DNA from: Pycnopodia helianthoides
Taxonomy: Eukaryota > Echinodermata > Asteroidea > Forcipulatida > Asteriidae
Reading direction: 5' to 3'
Length of the DNA stretch: 64,000 nucleotides
Assembly (NCBI GenBank): GCA_032158295.1
Contig: CM063252.1
Span: 10,342,744 to 10,406,743 of the forward strand
Within the stretch, counting starts at the first letter, position 1, and each line of letters starts with the position of its first letter. A model generated the notes under the pieces. That model was not told the DNA's origin and made no database searches. It worked only from the letters and a program-made list of their open reading frames with translations. The position numbers and the translations under genes were made by a program. Shown here one piece after another: positions 35,496 through 58,760 of this stretch.

Positions 35496-35880
35496 ATAAA
35501 GGCATGGACACTATTGGTAATTACTCAAAATAATTGTTAGCATAAAAACTTACATGGTACGAGCAATGGAGAGCTGTTGATAGTATAAAACATTGTGAGA
35601 AACGGCTCCCTCTGAAGTAACGTAGTTCTTGAGAAAGAAGTAATTTCTCAGTAAAATGTTTGAATTGATTTTGAGACTCAGGTGAGTCTCGAAATCAAGC
35701 ATCTGAAAGCACACAACTTCGTTTGACAAGGGTGTTTTTTCTTCCATTATTATCTCGCAACTTCGACGACCAATTGATTTCAAATTTTCACAGGTTTGTT
35801 ATTTTTTGCATATTTTGGAGATACACCAAGTGAGAAGACTGGTCTTTGACAATTACCAAAGGTATCCAGTGTCTTTAACA
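35496..35880. repeat. Palindromic element, TTGGTAATT family
   Basis: AAAGGCATGGACACTATTGG at the left and CAAAGGTATCCAGTGTCTTT at the right are inverted. The interior is the reverse complement of 30613-30997. It lies in the intron between copy B exons 35120-35329 and 36824-36953. Confidence 0.8.
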
Positions 35881-36184
35881 ATGATTTTATGAGACATAAT
35901 ACAACACCTTGCAAGGTTTCACAAGGTGAGGTAGCGTATATTGCTGCCAGACCTTGCCAGAAACCCTAAGGTAAACCCCTTCTCTTAGTGATAAGTGTAA
36001 CTGGGTTCTTTTACGTGCATTAAACAAGACACAGGACCTGCCGCTTTACTCCCATCCACAGAAAGAAGCAATGATGGTTAAGTGTCTTGCTCAAGGACAC
36101 AAGTGCCAAGACCGGGACTCGAACCCACACTCTGCGATCAGAAACACCAGAGCTTGAGTAAGGTGCGCTTGACGCTCACTGATT

Positions 36185-36360
36185 GCTCTATATTCCGACA
36201 CCCCTACATTCCGACAACCCCCTCATGGTTTACACGCAAAGATTTTAGGGTTAGGGTTAGGGTTTAGGATTAGAAAAAAACACAAAGGGTGTCGGAACAT
36301 AGGGGTGTCGGAACATAGGTGTGTCGGAACATAGGTGTGTCGGAACATAGGTGTGTAACC
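36185..36360. repeat. Interstitial TTAGGG run and GTGTCGGAACATAGG minisatellite
   Basis: TTTTAGGGTTAGGGTTAGGG at about 36243 (three to four telomere-type hexamers) is followed within 30 bases by four to five 17-base units GTGTCGGAACATAGGTGT. The left flank carries the inverted unit (TTCCGACACCCCTACATTCC), so the TTAGGG run is the centre of an inverted structure. Confidence 0.85.
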
Positions 36361-36823
36361 GACTGCTCGGCCACAACACGCCACTGTCGAGTATCGATTC
36401 TTCTCAGAGCATTTGATGCTCGATTTGCAGCATGAAAAAACACCCCACATATTTCGCGGCCATGATAAGTCTCCCTTTGACCTCAGTGAGGGCGCTGTTT
36501 GAGCATTTGACGCCACATGCAAGGAGTCTGACTATTCAATATTGATCAATTACCCCCTAAACCGCAAATCCTACTCAGGGATGAGTTTGACAAATGCGAA
36601 CATTCCTAAAACCGGCTTGCAGGGCCTCGGCTCTCGCTAATTCTGGCCCTGGTACCTCACAGATATTAAAATTCAGGAGGTTACAGATTCCTGCATACAG
36701 AAAGACAAAACCACAGGTTTGGACACAATGTGGACTAATTCTTTCTCCCTTTGGTGATTGCGTAACTCCTTACTCACCGGAACCCCCTTGGCTCTCATAA
36801 AAAAAAAAAATTTGAAACCTTAC

Positions 36824-36953
36824 CCAGCGGTATTCTTGCAAATATGAGTATGAAGACGGAGACGGCGAAGATATTGATGGTGTAGCCAACAGCTGACATA
36901 AAAAGACAAATCAATAGAATCTTCCTCCTTCCAAATATATCGCTCAATCGACC
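36824..36953 (-). CDS. MFSD9-like: Copy B, third recognisable exon
   Basis: 130 nt, phase 0 in, phase 1 out. Reads GRLSDIFGRRKILLICLFMS, then AVGYTINIFA and a hydrophobic segment ending ARIPLG. G-R-L-S-D-x2-G-R-R is the major-facilitator loop 2-3 signature. Splice sites TTTTCCTCAG and GTAAGG are present. Confidence 0.85.
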
Positions 36954-37371
36954 CTGAGGAAAACAAAGTACAGATACCCCAAGGGTAAATTTCTAGATGC
37001 TTGATGATAAAAATGAGATTCGAAGGCAAGAAAGACAAAATGGTCAGATGAAAGAGGGAGGACAATAAGTGTAATTGGACCAAATTCCACAATAAGTGTT
37101 CTGGGTTATTTCACATGCACTACCAATCCTACCGGGACATATGGCTAAATGTCCCATCCGAAATTCAAAGCAATTATGGTAAAGTATAGAAAAAAAACCA
37201 ATAAATATAAATAATCATTCAATCAATCAATAAACAGATCAATTAACTAAAAAACAATTAATTCACTCAACCACAATCAATCAACAATTATATTAATAAA
37301 TGTAAACAAATACAAAACCATGAAAATATATTTTGAATACACAATGAAACATGCAACTTTGCAAAATGCTT

Positions 37372-37608
37372 TTTATTTATTACACATCCAACAGCACAAG
37401 TCGCACCAATAACCAGATGAATAGGAAACGAGGAGAAACGTTCAGTTTTAGATGTGGGAGGAAAAACCCCAAATGGGGGAAAACCCACGCAATCAGGTAG
37501 AGACGAAAACCCAATCCACACGCAAGGCTCCGGTCCGGGATTCGAACCGGACCCCACAGAGGTGAAAGGCAGGGAGAGAAACCACTGAGCCAACCTGATC
37601 CCTCACTT
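37372..37608 (-). repeat. tRNA-derived SINE, second family, best copy
   Basis: On the minus strand the A box GGCTCAGTGGTTTC and B box GGTTCGAATCC have tRNA spacing. They are followed by the family body (GTGTGGATTGGGTTTTCGTC, GGGTTTTTCCTCCCACATC) and an AATAAATAAA-type tail near 37374. It lies in the copy B intron between 36953 and 38202. Confidence 0.8.
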
Positions 37609-38201
37609 ATCATGGTTAGGTTTGAATCATGCACTACTTGTTATCGCCCTGTTTGTCAGGGAAATTTACATCATTGAGCAAGTTCGGGTGGGCTACTAGA
37701 GTGACTAGACTTACTAGAAACCATAGAGCACAGGGAGATTGACCAGCTCGACCATGCACTGGAGCATGGTCGATCTTGTAAATTCGAGAGCTACGTCACA
37801 CACTGTTTCTGGTTAGTCTAGTCACTCTAGTCGCCCACCCGAACTTGCCCAATCCTTTACCCATATCCGCCTGACTGGTTCATAAACACTCCTGCCGAAG
37901 CCCATGTAGCACAAACTGCTGCATTACATTAATTATAAACATACCCCAACAAACTGTATACCAGTGGAAAGAGTACACAATTCTCCTCAAATTTATACGT
38001 ATTCTGTAATGTTTCCCATCTCATATCACTAGTAGTAAGAGTACAAAGAAAGACACTCACGTCTTGTTCATTTACAGGTTTTCCCATAGTTCGGCGCTAA
38101 CAGTGTTTGCGTGTTCTACAGAATATCCCATAGTTAGGCAGATACAGGTTAAACTTTCTCAACTTAATTCAGAAGAATGACCTATGAATCAAAAGACTTA
38201 C

Positions 38202-38245
38202 CACCAGTGGGCCGGAAAATAGTTGAAGCACTCCGTATACTGAGC
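38202..38245 (-). CDS. MFSD9-like: Copy B, second recognisable exon
   Basis: 44 nt, entered in phase 1 and left in phase 0. Reads (G)SVYGVLQLFSGPLV. It is bounded by TTTTTAATTGCAG and GTAAGT, and has the same size and phases as 48778-48821 in copy C. Confidence 0.85.
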
Positions 38246-38614
38246 CTGCAATTAAAAACCAAGAATGAATCAATGTCTTAGGCAGATGCTTGGGCTGGGT
38301 TGTTGGAAAGTCCTATACTTCAATGCGGTCATTGCAGCCGATGGCCATGAAAGTCCTATACTTCACTGGCTCGCTGGCCAAATGCCAAACCACCTGAGGA
38401 CCAGTCAAAATTCTCTTCAAGTGATCCGGCTGGCTAGTTCAGAGTTGAAAAGCATCCCTATATCCCTATTCGAAATATGGACAAGGGCAAAAGCTTGTGG
38501 ACCAGTGAAGCAGCAAGCTAATCGGTCCTGCTGGTTGGTCACTCAAAAAGTTAAGGGCAAACCCTGAAAAAAGACATTAATAACAATCTAGTTAATGAAT
38601 AAAGATGTTGAACA

Positions 38615-38870
38615 AGAAGAGAGCACACACACTCTCAGCCAAAGGTACGAAAAGTGGTAAGTACACAATAAAAAAGATCATTAAATGAGATTTTAACAGC
38701 ACATACACCCTCAGCCAAAGATCCACAACATCTGGCCAAAAAATGTAATAAATACTTAAAAATGCGAAGTGTTGTAGGTACACAATAAAATAAGAAAATG
38801 GAATGAGACATGTGTGAGAGGACACCAGCACATACACCCTCAGCCAAAGATCCTAAGCATCTGGCCTAAA
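38615..38870. repeat. Imperfect tandem repeat, CACCCTCAGCCAAAG units
   Basis: Three copies of a block with ACACNCTCAGCCAAAGNTCC are followed by an AATAAA-rich stretch with GTACACAATAAAA. Units are of unequal length (about 70-125 bases). A second set with CACAAGAAACATCTCTGCCC, about 60-110 bases apart, lies at 39290-39560. Confidence 0.6.
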
Positions 38871-39879
38871 ATAGAGAGAAATATTCAAGAACCCAGTGCA
38901 CTTGTTGTTAAAGGGAAGAGGGTCGCCCCGGTGTTCCTGGTTTGATTGGCTGCATATTGCGCCACAGCAACATGTAAACCATTCCATGATGCTATGAAGA
39001 AAAAAGGTTTTATACTTCAATATGTAGCTCCACATACCTTGCAGGAAAAATTATATAATAATGTCGGAGCGCCATAAGCGTCACTGAGTGACGGATTTGA
39101 GTGCTGTATAAGAAGCCACTTTTATAAGAATGGTAGGAGTACAATAAAAAGAACATGATGTGAGGACAGAGGTAACCAGCATATTATCAGCCCGGTCATG
39201 GTGCCAATTCTTTTCACTCCTTAAACCATCTCAGCTCCCTGGGATGTATACAGTCTCATGTACTGCCAAGTACGTAGCGCACCAAGCTGCCAAGTACGTA
39301 CGCACCAAGCTACATCATTCACAAGAACCATCTCTGCCCTCACAGGTACCCATTTACTCATGGCTGAAAAAATAAATAAACAGCAAGTGTCTTCCTCACG
39401 AGCTAAATATATCACAAGAAACATCTCTGCCCTCACCAAGTACCGATTTATACCTTGAAGAAAAACAATACAAGTGTATTCATAACGAGTTACATCAATC
39501 ACAAGAAACATTTCTGCCCTCAAAGGTACACATTCACAATCGCAAGAAACATTCGAGACCAGAGATGGTTCCCGTGATTGATTTAGCTCGGTGCGCTACA
39601 TATTCGGCAAGACAGGCCGTATAGTCCCAAGTAACTACTATTCTTAATAGATAAACTGCAAAGTGGCATAAATCGGCCATCTTTACAGGCAATTTGGAAC
39701 ACAAAGTCATGCATTCCCCGTGAGAATGGTGTGCAGCACACATGCATTCCACAAAACTCATTGCACGATTGGTAAGTGAACAACGCGGCTGCATTAATAA
39801 TTCGTGCGCTCGATGCGCCTGCAAGCCAAAATGCAAATTTGCCAGTAAAGATGGCGTCAATTGGGAGCTATCAATACTT

Positions 39880-40222
39880 AAAGGTATTGTACACTTTTGG
39901 TAACAGCTCAAAATCAGCGTCCACATTTTGTGTGATTAAACATATGCATGAACAAACAAACCTGTGAAAGTTTGAGCTCAATTGGTCATCGAGGTCACAA
40001 GAAAATAGTGAAAAGAGATCTTATGTGTTTTCTGTTTTTTCAAATTATCGCGCGCGACAATTACTATTGTTTTACTCGTTTCTCAGAAACGATAGCATTT
40101 TAGGCAGAAATGTTTTAAGGAACCCTTTCTACCATTACTTACTTTAAATCCTGTAAGTTATGTGTGAATCTGTGAAAAATTTGTGTTTTTCGATCTTACC
40201 AATAGTGTACAGGGCCTTTACA
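39880..40222. repeat. Palindromic element, ACAGGGCCTTT family
   Basis: AAAGGTATTGTACACTTTTGG at the left is inverted at the right end (CCAATAGTGTACAGGGCCTT). The centre has ATCGCGCGCGACAATTACTA. A copy in inverse orientation is at 61335-61676. Confidence 0.8.
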
Positions 40223-40611
40223 GGAACATTACAGAATTGGTAAGAAAAAAACTTGTAAAATATACTTTTGATCACAGATTTACATAAAACTTACACGGTC
40301 TAATGATGATGATAGTAGAAAACATCCCTTGAAATTTTCTGTCTGAAATGCCATATTTGATGAGAAATGAATAAACTAATTTTCCGATTGGAGTTTATCG
40401 CTCAGTGAGCATTTTATTCATTTGTTGAACCTATATGATTTCCTGCAAATGTGTAATCGGTTTTTCACTATTTTCTCGTGACCCAGACGGCCGATCGATC
40501 TCAAACTTCTACAGGTTTGTCAGTTTATGTATATGGTGGATTACATAAAGTTCTTACACTGCCAGCAACTGTTTTGTTAGCAAAAACTAATTCTGTAATG
40601 TTCCTTTAAGA
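40217..40611. repeat. Palindromic element, GGAACATTACAGAA family
   Basis: AGGAACATTACAGAATTGGT at the left is inverted at the right (TTCTGTAATGTTCCTTTAA). It abuts the preceding element. A second copy in inverse orientation is at 62305-62661. Confidence 0.8.
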
Positions 40612-40629
40612 TTCAAAAGCCAAACTTAC

Positions 40630-40717
40630 CCACAGCTCCTATATACACTGGGGATGCTCCGAGTTGCTTAGCATGATGAGGCAATAAAGGAAGGAGCATA
40701 CTCACTCCGAATAAATC
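40630..40717 (-). CDS. MFSD9-like: Copy B, first recognisable exon
   Basis: 88 nt, phase 0 in and phase 1 out. Reads [20 protein letters not shown] then ASPVYIGAV, the start of the first membrane segment pair. Acceptor GTGATTTTCAG and donor GTAAGT are present. The ATG-bearing exon that should precede it is not found nearby. Confidence 0.85.
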
Positions 40718-41149
40718 CTGAAAATCACAAATCCAAAATAAAAACATATATTTATCTTCGCTTAAAACCAAACACGTTTTTCACCTAATTTTTACTTTTG
40801 CAAAATTAACATCTGTTGAAAAAAAGGTAAAAAAGGTAGATGCATGGAATGGAAGTGTGATGAAAATTAACATCATTATAGAGCTAAGAGTTTTTTTCAC
40901 AGCAGCCTCAATTAAATTGAACGTCTCAAACAAATAACACAAAGATCATGAACTCAAAAAGAAGGACAATAACAACCCTCATTCAATGGTCATTCTGTGT
41001 AAAAATCTTTAATCTCAAAAATTGATCAGAAATCTGTTATGTACACTTGTAAAAAACCTACTTATGATGACATTAGGTGAATCGGATCAATTCACCCCCC
41101 CCCCCCTCCCTTGCACTATCGTCACACTCGGCTACTCTCTGCCACACTA

Positions 41150-41505
41150 GCCATTTTAGGAGTCAAACAGCTGGCAAAGCTTATGGGAAGCTTGCAAACA
41201 CCACATCGCCTAAAAATGCCCAATACACTTTCAAAGCTCTTCATGGCCTATCTCCTGACTATATATCGGATCTTCTCTGTAAATACATCCCTGTTCGTCC
41301 TCTTCGTTCTGCTGGCCAATCCCTACTGACGCAAACTACTTTTTCCACTAAATTTTATGGTCAAAGAGCCTTCAACTTCATTGCTGGCTCTCTTCAGATT
41401 TGCAAGGGACTTTTAAAAACTCATTTGTTTGAATCTTTAAATGTTTTAAAAGCTTGCCTTTCGATACATTGTTCTCACTCGTCACGGAGAGAATCTTCAT
41501 AACTG
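41150..41505 (+). pseudogene. LINE retrotransposon fragment, CR1/L2-type ORF2 tail
   Basis: The plus-strand frame reads FKALHGLSPDYISDLLCKYI, then RPLRSAGQSLLTQ, KFYGQRAFNFIAGS and LLKTHLFESLN. The pattern ALHGL-P-Y--DLL ... LRS ... G-RAF ... LK-HLF is the common C-terminal end of CR1/L2-type LINE polyproteins. There is no reverse-transcriptase core, so it is a truncated relic; the end GSLQICKGLL is diverged. Confidence 0.65.
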
Positions 41506-42689
41506 ACAAATTTGTAAGCTTTTTGAACATTATGACTGCGTTCTGGTCCAATTATTTTTCTTTGATTGTCCATTAATAAAACCTCTCTATATGATGCTTT
41601 TATCGAATACCATCAAAACAAAATTCGTGGCCACATGATCTCATCCTTTGACTTGATTGCACACGGCTACATATATGATTTCACTCTTCCCTCTATAAAC
41701 ATCCCATAATATTCTCAATCAAAGTCGTTACACCACTGCAAGCTTTTGTTCTGTTCACCGTTTTGGAGTTTTGGAGTCAAAATAATTTGCACGCAACTGC
41801 ATCATGTGTTGTATGATTATTGTATCTTCATACTTATTACGCACCAAATACATGAAAAATGCACTGTAATGTTGCTTTTCGACTCCCAAAATGAAATAGC
41901 AGTAGCGAAAGTTAAAGGGTGACGTCACGTGCAAAAGAACTAGCCCCCCGAAAATTGTGGCTCTAGAACCGCGCCTGCAAGTCCCCCAATCCATTAACAT
42001 ACTGCGAGGCAGTAGATACAATTAACAGGACACAGTTAGTCGATAAACACATGGTGACTGCAAACCAAACACCATATCAATACTATATACTTCTAAAGCC
42101 TCAAACAACTTATATATTGACTTTCTTGTGACAAAATTTGTAAAGTTACCATACAATACTGAAAAATTACTGCAAGGTGTAAGCATATGTGATGCGATCA
42201 AGCTAAATGAGTCGTTTGTCGGTAAATGCATTATTGAATAACAGGCCAAAATAGGTCGACAGGGGTGTACATTTCTATACATCTCTTAGTGTTTTGACTT
42301 CCATAACTTTTGAACCAAAGGTGGTATCAACACGGGGTGTTCATATCCTTAAAGCTGAGATTGTACTTCTTTCAAATAGATAAAAAAAACAAAAATTGAC
42401 AAGGCTCGACAAAAGACTCATTTAGCTTGATCGCATCAGATTTAACAAAATAATTGCAAAGGCCGTTTCTCAAATCATCATTATCACAATAATTATCGAT
42501 TGACTACAACTTGTGCTTATATCGAGCACAGTGCGGGATGCGCTACATGTCCCGTTCCATCAAACCAACTTCTCATCAACTTTTTAAAATTTTGAAACAC
42601 AGTCAATCCTCATTATAAAGAGCACTGTTAGAAAGAGGTTCTGCATACCCAGACAAAATTCTTTTAAGTTCCGGAATCTCATGCTCTGC

Positions 42690-42850
42690 GTCCCATCTGA
42701 GGGACTAAGCAATAATGGCAAAATATCTTACTCAGGGACATGAGTGTCACTGTCAAGACCATGACTTGATAAATCCACTCTGCTGATCAGAAATACAAGA
42801 ACTTGAGTCTGGTGCGCTATGGACCGCTCTGCCACGCCACACCAATGTAA
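42690..42850 (-). repeat. SINE-like element, GTCCTTGAGCAAG family
   Basis: Minus-strand blocks: GCGCACCAGACTCAAG, a GATCAGCAGAGTGGATTT relative of a B box and CATGTCCCTGAGTAAGATAT. The order is the same as at 1345-1600 and 35990-36165. Confidence 0.5.
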
Positions 42851-42879
42851 CCTAACTGACGTTTGGAATGGTAAGTCTG

Positions 42880-43460
42880 GCCCACGATTTATAACAGTGA
42901 CAATTAGTATACATGATTACTACTGTACACAATCTGAGAAACGTTTCATGCAGAAGCGTTTCTAAGATTTGAAATGTTTTTAAATCCCTTTTCTCAAAAA
43001 ACCACATTCATTTGAAGGGAATCGTTTCTCAACATGTACATTATCAACAGCTGCAGTGCTTCTTACGAAGTAAATTCTTTATGGTCATTAAATTTTGGAG
43101 TAATTACCAAAAGTTTACCCTCCCTTTAAAGGGTGTGTACAACATTAGTAAGATTAAAAATATAAACGTTCACAGATTTACACATGTCTAACATTGTATA
43201 AAGATGGTCAGGGTGGAAAAATTTCATTGAAACATTTTTGCGTAAAATGCTATTGTTTTTTAGAAAAGCGTAAAACAGTTAGTTTTGATCTAGTCCAAAG
43301 TCCGATATTAAAAAACAGTGATTTTTTTTTTCTTCACTTTTTCTGTGTGACTCCAATGACCGTTTGAGCTTAAACTTTCACAGGTTTCTTATTTCATATA
43401 CGTGTTGGGACGGACAAAGTATGGATGCCGGTCTTTGACAATTACTTAATGTCGTTGGCG
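42880..43460. repeat. Two adjoining palindromic-element remnants
   Basis: 42880-43131 is a TTGGTAATT-family remnant (CATTTGAAGGGAATCGTTTC and AGTTTACCCTCCCTTTAAA). It is followed directly by 43128-43460 (AAAGGGTGTGTACAACATTA, GATGGTCAGGGTGGAAAA), which matches 16200-16430. Confidence 0.55.
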
Positions 43461-43466
43461 GCAGGC

Positions 43467-43472
43467 TTTATT
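43467..43472 (-). promoter_or_regulatory. Polyadenylation signal AATAAA of copy C
   Basis: On the minus strand AATAAA lies about 52 bases after the TGA of the last copy C exon, a usual position for 3' end formation in a short 3' UTR. Confidence 0.55.
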
Positions 43473-43523
43473 TCTTTAAAATGGAATGCATATGGAATGA
43501 CTCGCTTAATTTTAGATGAGTTA

Positions 43524-54854
<11,331 letters not shown>

Positions 54855-55261
54855 AGTTGAGTTGTTTTCAGGATAATGTTTGTGCCAATGTGTGCAAAAA
54901 AGTTGTACTGTATGACGTGTAAATATATATGTATGGTTCCTTGACTGTATTCTGCCAAAAATCTCTAGGAAAAAATTGCCACCTGACTCTTTTAAAGGAC
55001 TGCCTTTTTATTGACAAACTATTGGTGGCGGTATGCCACTTTCGGTGTGTTTTTTTTAGGGGTGGGGTCTTAAAAAGGGGGTGTGGACAGTGAAAGAATC
55101 TTTTATAGCAGATTTCGGCTCAAGCAAAAACGGGAAAAGAGCTTCTGATATAGGGAACTAGATTTGGTTAGCTTTTTGTCTCAGTTGGGTTGCTTTGTTA
55201 ATTAGAAATTTGAAACATGAATGTTTTTGGTTTTACCTTTTCACCGATGTGTGTAAAGCAC

Positions 55262-55383
55262 TGTATTCTCAGTACTCCTAGAGTTCTGTGAAAAAAAAAT
55301 CCTCAGGCATGTTACTCGGGTGGGATTCGAACCCAGACATTTGCCATTCTAGAACATGAATGTTGTTTGACCACCACCCTCCA
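55262..55383 (-). repeat. tRNA-derived SINE, third family
   Basis: On the minus strand: GGTGGTCAAACAACATTCAT, TAGAATGGCAAATGTCTGGG, TTCGAATCCCACCCGAG and a CCTGAGGA block followed by a T-run. Same order as 45594-45750. Confidence 0.7.
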
Positions 55384-56269
55384 TCATGCTCAGACTCAGA
55401 GATACGAGCTCGTTTCCGTTTGAATAGACCTTTATCATAGTGCGTCCTTGATTTCTGCCATTCAAACAAATGTAACCACACCGAGGCTAGAAGGGCAAAT
55501 AGTCTGGTTCCTTTTTGCGCAACGAATATTAGCATCCTTTACTGTTATGGGATACAGGGAACAGGACCAAGATGGCGGCAGCATGGGTCTGTAGCTCCTC
55601 TTGGTTGAATCATCATTGACTAGAACACCCCACGATGCTACATAAAACCCATTTAAAAAAACACACAAATCGAAGTGAACAAAAACATTTTTGAGAGGAG
55701 CTCAGCGAGGTAGAAGGGAGGTAGACAATGTTTTTTTTTTTCAATTCGTCTATAATTAATAAGAACAATAGATTTATAGTTCCATGCACATTTTTCTTGA
55801 AGAAAGACTGATGCTACAGGAGCCGTAGTCTTTTTTCGTGCGTGATATTCTTATGTGTGGGTGCATGGGAGTAGGCCTATTCGTGTTTCGCGCAGATTCG
55901 CTGAGGCTAATCCATCGTGTAACTCCGCCTTTCTGTCAGTTTGTGAATCTCCAAGTGCGCCCTCAAGCAAAAAACTCCGGGCTGGTAGCTTTAGTGTAGC
56001 TGCTAATGGATTGCGCCATGGTGTGCAGGGGATCGGAGGGACATGGGTGGGGTAGGGGGCCTTGTGATTCTGTCCCGGGGAGGGGGAGGCGAGGCCACAA
56101 CAAGCCCAGGTCCCCTACATCTTTTGTTGATGGTTAGGCTTACTCACATCATGGAGCACATTGAGCCTGGAGTCCTAGGCTGAGAACTAGAAACAGGGTC
56201 ATCAGGGTTGCAAAATGGCAAGGCGATAGAACTCTGTTGACTTTATTTCATTGTTGGGTACTCACATTA

Positions 56270-56425
56270 AATTTAGGCCGTGTCCGAATTGGCGGCTACG
56301 GCTACGGCTACGGCTGCATACACCGCGCCATTCATGCGTTAAAGTATAGGACGTCCTTTAGTAACATCCTTAGCAACAGTCGTAGCCGTAGCTATATCCG
56401 CTAGTTCGGATTCGGCCCGAGGCTG
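56270..56425. repeat. Inverted-repeat element, GGCTACGGCTACGG type
   Basis: TAGGCCGTGTCCGAATTGGC then GGCTACGGCTACGGCTACGG at the left. ACAGTCGTAGCCGTAGCTAT and GCTAGTTCGGATTCGGCC at the right are the inverse. Related to 26196-26501. Confidence 0.65.
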
Positions 56426-57109
56426 CTATCTCCCAAGGTAGATTTGGCTGAGGATTAATAAATTTTTTTGCAATTTGGAAAGCAATTTGGAAAGCAATAG
56501 AAATTACTCCCTGGCAGTCAATAGCAAAATTACTTCTTTCTCAAAAACTTGGTTACTTCAGAGGGAGCCGTTTCTCACAATGTTTTATACTATCAACAGC
56601 TCTCCATTGCTCGTTACCAAGTAAGTTTTTATGCTAACGAGTAATTGCACGGTTCAGTGCCTTTAATGAACACAAATTTATTAGAAGCATGTAACGGAGT
56701 GGGATGGGGGAGGGGGTGGGGGTGGGGTAAAGGGGTAGGTGTAGGGGGATTAGGTTTCTCTATTTGGTCGTTAGTCCTGACTCCTCATGCATAATGCATT
56801 GATATCAATTCTAATCCATGGAAAGGTCTTTGCCTTGCCAACCTTATTAGTGAGTATAATTTCAGATAATGTCATTCAACCCACATTTAGAATAATTTCA
56901 CTTCATACAGCAAGAAAGAAAACATTCAATTCTGAGCGGGGGGGGGGAGGGTAATGTATCAAAACAAGTAGCGGAAATTGGGTATTTTTCCCGTCTATTT
57001 TAAGCCCGAGTAGAATTCTCCCAGTGCTTGGGGGGTTACACACACATGATCGTTTGAATTCAGAAACTTCGGACTCGCAGTTTTTTCCTCTTCTTCTGCC
57101 TTTTTTTCC

Positions 57110-57141
57110 CTTCTTCTTCTTCTTCTTCTTCTTCTTCTTCT
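57110..57141. repeat. (CTT)n microsatellite
   Basis: About ten CTT units. The Lys/Arg-rich minus-strand ORFs across it are repeat artefacts. Confidence 0.95.
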
Positions 57142-58477
57142 TTTCCGAGGAGATGCAGCTGAGACGAATCCAATTTCGACGCGGGTTGGAATTTGAGCCG
57201 TAGCTATACAACTTTGGCTCGGGAGACCAGGGCCAGAAATGATATGCTGATACACCTCCTCGCCTTGCAATCTACCGGGCGAGAGTCTCTACGTAAATGA
57301 CAAGCTCACACGGGTACCCCCTACAGACGCACCGTTGCTATCCGCAGCCTCCACTAGTATTAAGCTTCACTCTTTTTTCCCCCTCTCTATATTATCTCTC
57401 CAACCTTTCCCGCTTGTATATCCACATGTTGCCACGGCAACTGCTCCATTGAAAGAGGGGATTTTGCGCCGACGTAACTGCGTCACTGGGATCCGGCCCG
57501 CGCGGGCAGTCAATAAGCTGTTTAGAAAAAATGAAGAAAGAAAGAAAGAAAAATGCAAAATAACAAAATTTGTGAATTCAGAATGAAATTTCACGTTGTT
57601 TTGTTTACATCCTGCGTACGTTTAGAGTAATAATACATAAAAAGTGTTGATGATGACGACAATTGTTTGCGTGATAATAGTATTACCGTGATACATCTTT
57701 ACTGTTTGTCCGTCTGCTTAGATTTCATCAATCGTATTCATTACACACTATTAAACAACAACAAAAACACTTGTCTAACCTTTACGGAGAAACGAAGTCA
57801 AAACTAAACGGAGTCCGATCCGTAATTCTTCACGGCGGGCAAAGATAAGAAAAATCGAGACAACAAGCGTTTCAAAAGAGAAGGATTGATCGCAGCGAAA
57901 CGCCAACGCAGTTTGATCCCCAAATCTATTGATGCAATTGTAGGTCAAAAATGCATCTGTAATACCTGCCATGTCCATAGTGATAAAAAACAAATGTTAA
58001 CCCAATATGTAATGGTGTGCACGTGTGTACAAAACAGCAAAACAATCTGGTCATGAACACAATTGTTTTTTTTATATTAAAAGTATCTTCATTTTTTATT
58101 ATTACACAATTACAAGAGGTGTATCATACAGATATGCCCTCCAAGTTAATTAAAGTGCGGATCAACTTTCACAGATTTTTTTAAAAGCACACCTTTGTTT
58201 CAATCTTCTGTAAGTTTTGCTAAAACCATTTCTAGAAAATAGTGCTGAGCAGAAATATTATTGGTTAACAGATTAAAAACAGGAGATCGGAAACCGTTCA
58301 CAGACGTTATTAGTCGAAGTAAAACTTAGGCCGGTTACTGCTAAGCAAGCTAATTGTATGTGATTGACAATTAACTATTTTGAAAGAAACAAGTTTTGAT
58401 TGTCAAGATATGAAATTTGAGGATGCTGCGATAATAAAAACAACACCCTCCACATAAAAATACCCCCTCCCAAAAAC

Positions 58478-58550
58478 AAACAAACAAACAAACAAACAAA
58501 CAAACAACAAACAAACAAACAAACAAACAGACAAACAAACAAACAAACAA
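58478..58550. repeat. (CAAA)n microsatellite
   Basis: About 18 AAAC units with two interruptions (AACAACAAAC and CAGAC). The Cys/Leu/Phe/Val-rich minus-strand ORFs here are artefacts. Confidence 0.95.
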
Positions 58551-58654
58551 CACCCAACAAAACCCACACACAATACAAAACAAACAAACCCAAACAAGAC
58601 GATGTATCCCGGAGAACTCGGATAGCAGTAGCTGTATCACTTTTTCGTCCGAAT

Positions 58655-58760
58655 CCTGCTGGGGAAAATACACAAGTACCTCGGGTGAGATTCGAACCAA
58701 CGAACCCTTCCCATTCCAGAGCAGTGTATTGCCTCCACCATCTTTGTCACGTTCCCAGTT
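58655..58760 (-). repeat. tRNA-derived SINE, third family
   Basis: On the minus strand: GGTGGAGGCAATACACTGCT, CTGGAATGGGAAGGGTTCGT, TTCGAATCTCACCCGAGG. Diverged copy. Confidence 0.6.

Larger units (their letters stand above)
33566..40717 (-). pseudogene. MFSD9-like: MFSD9-like transporter, copy B, no first exon and one disrupted exon
   Basis: Five exons on the minus strand match copy C in order, length and phase: 40630-40717 ([20 protein letters not shown]), 38202-38245 (SVYGVLQLFSGPLV), 36824-36953 (GRLSDIFGRRKILL), 35120-35329 (GRFNAISNAGFIIGPLCGG) and 33566-34272 (last six membrane segments, stop at 33566). The family is the major facilitator superfamily; DLFGVSM, GRLSD-x2-GRR and GP-x-GG fit MFSD9, an orphan transporter. 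The exon at 35120-35329 has one extra base (35313) relative to copy C, and its GTAAGT donor lies one base early, so its reading frame does not join its neighbours. No first exon (start codon to VGFL) is seen between 40718 and 43523. It may be a decaying duplicate, a copy that borrows the exon at 54744-54854, or an intact gene with assembly errors. Confidence 0.65.
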
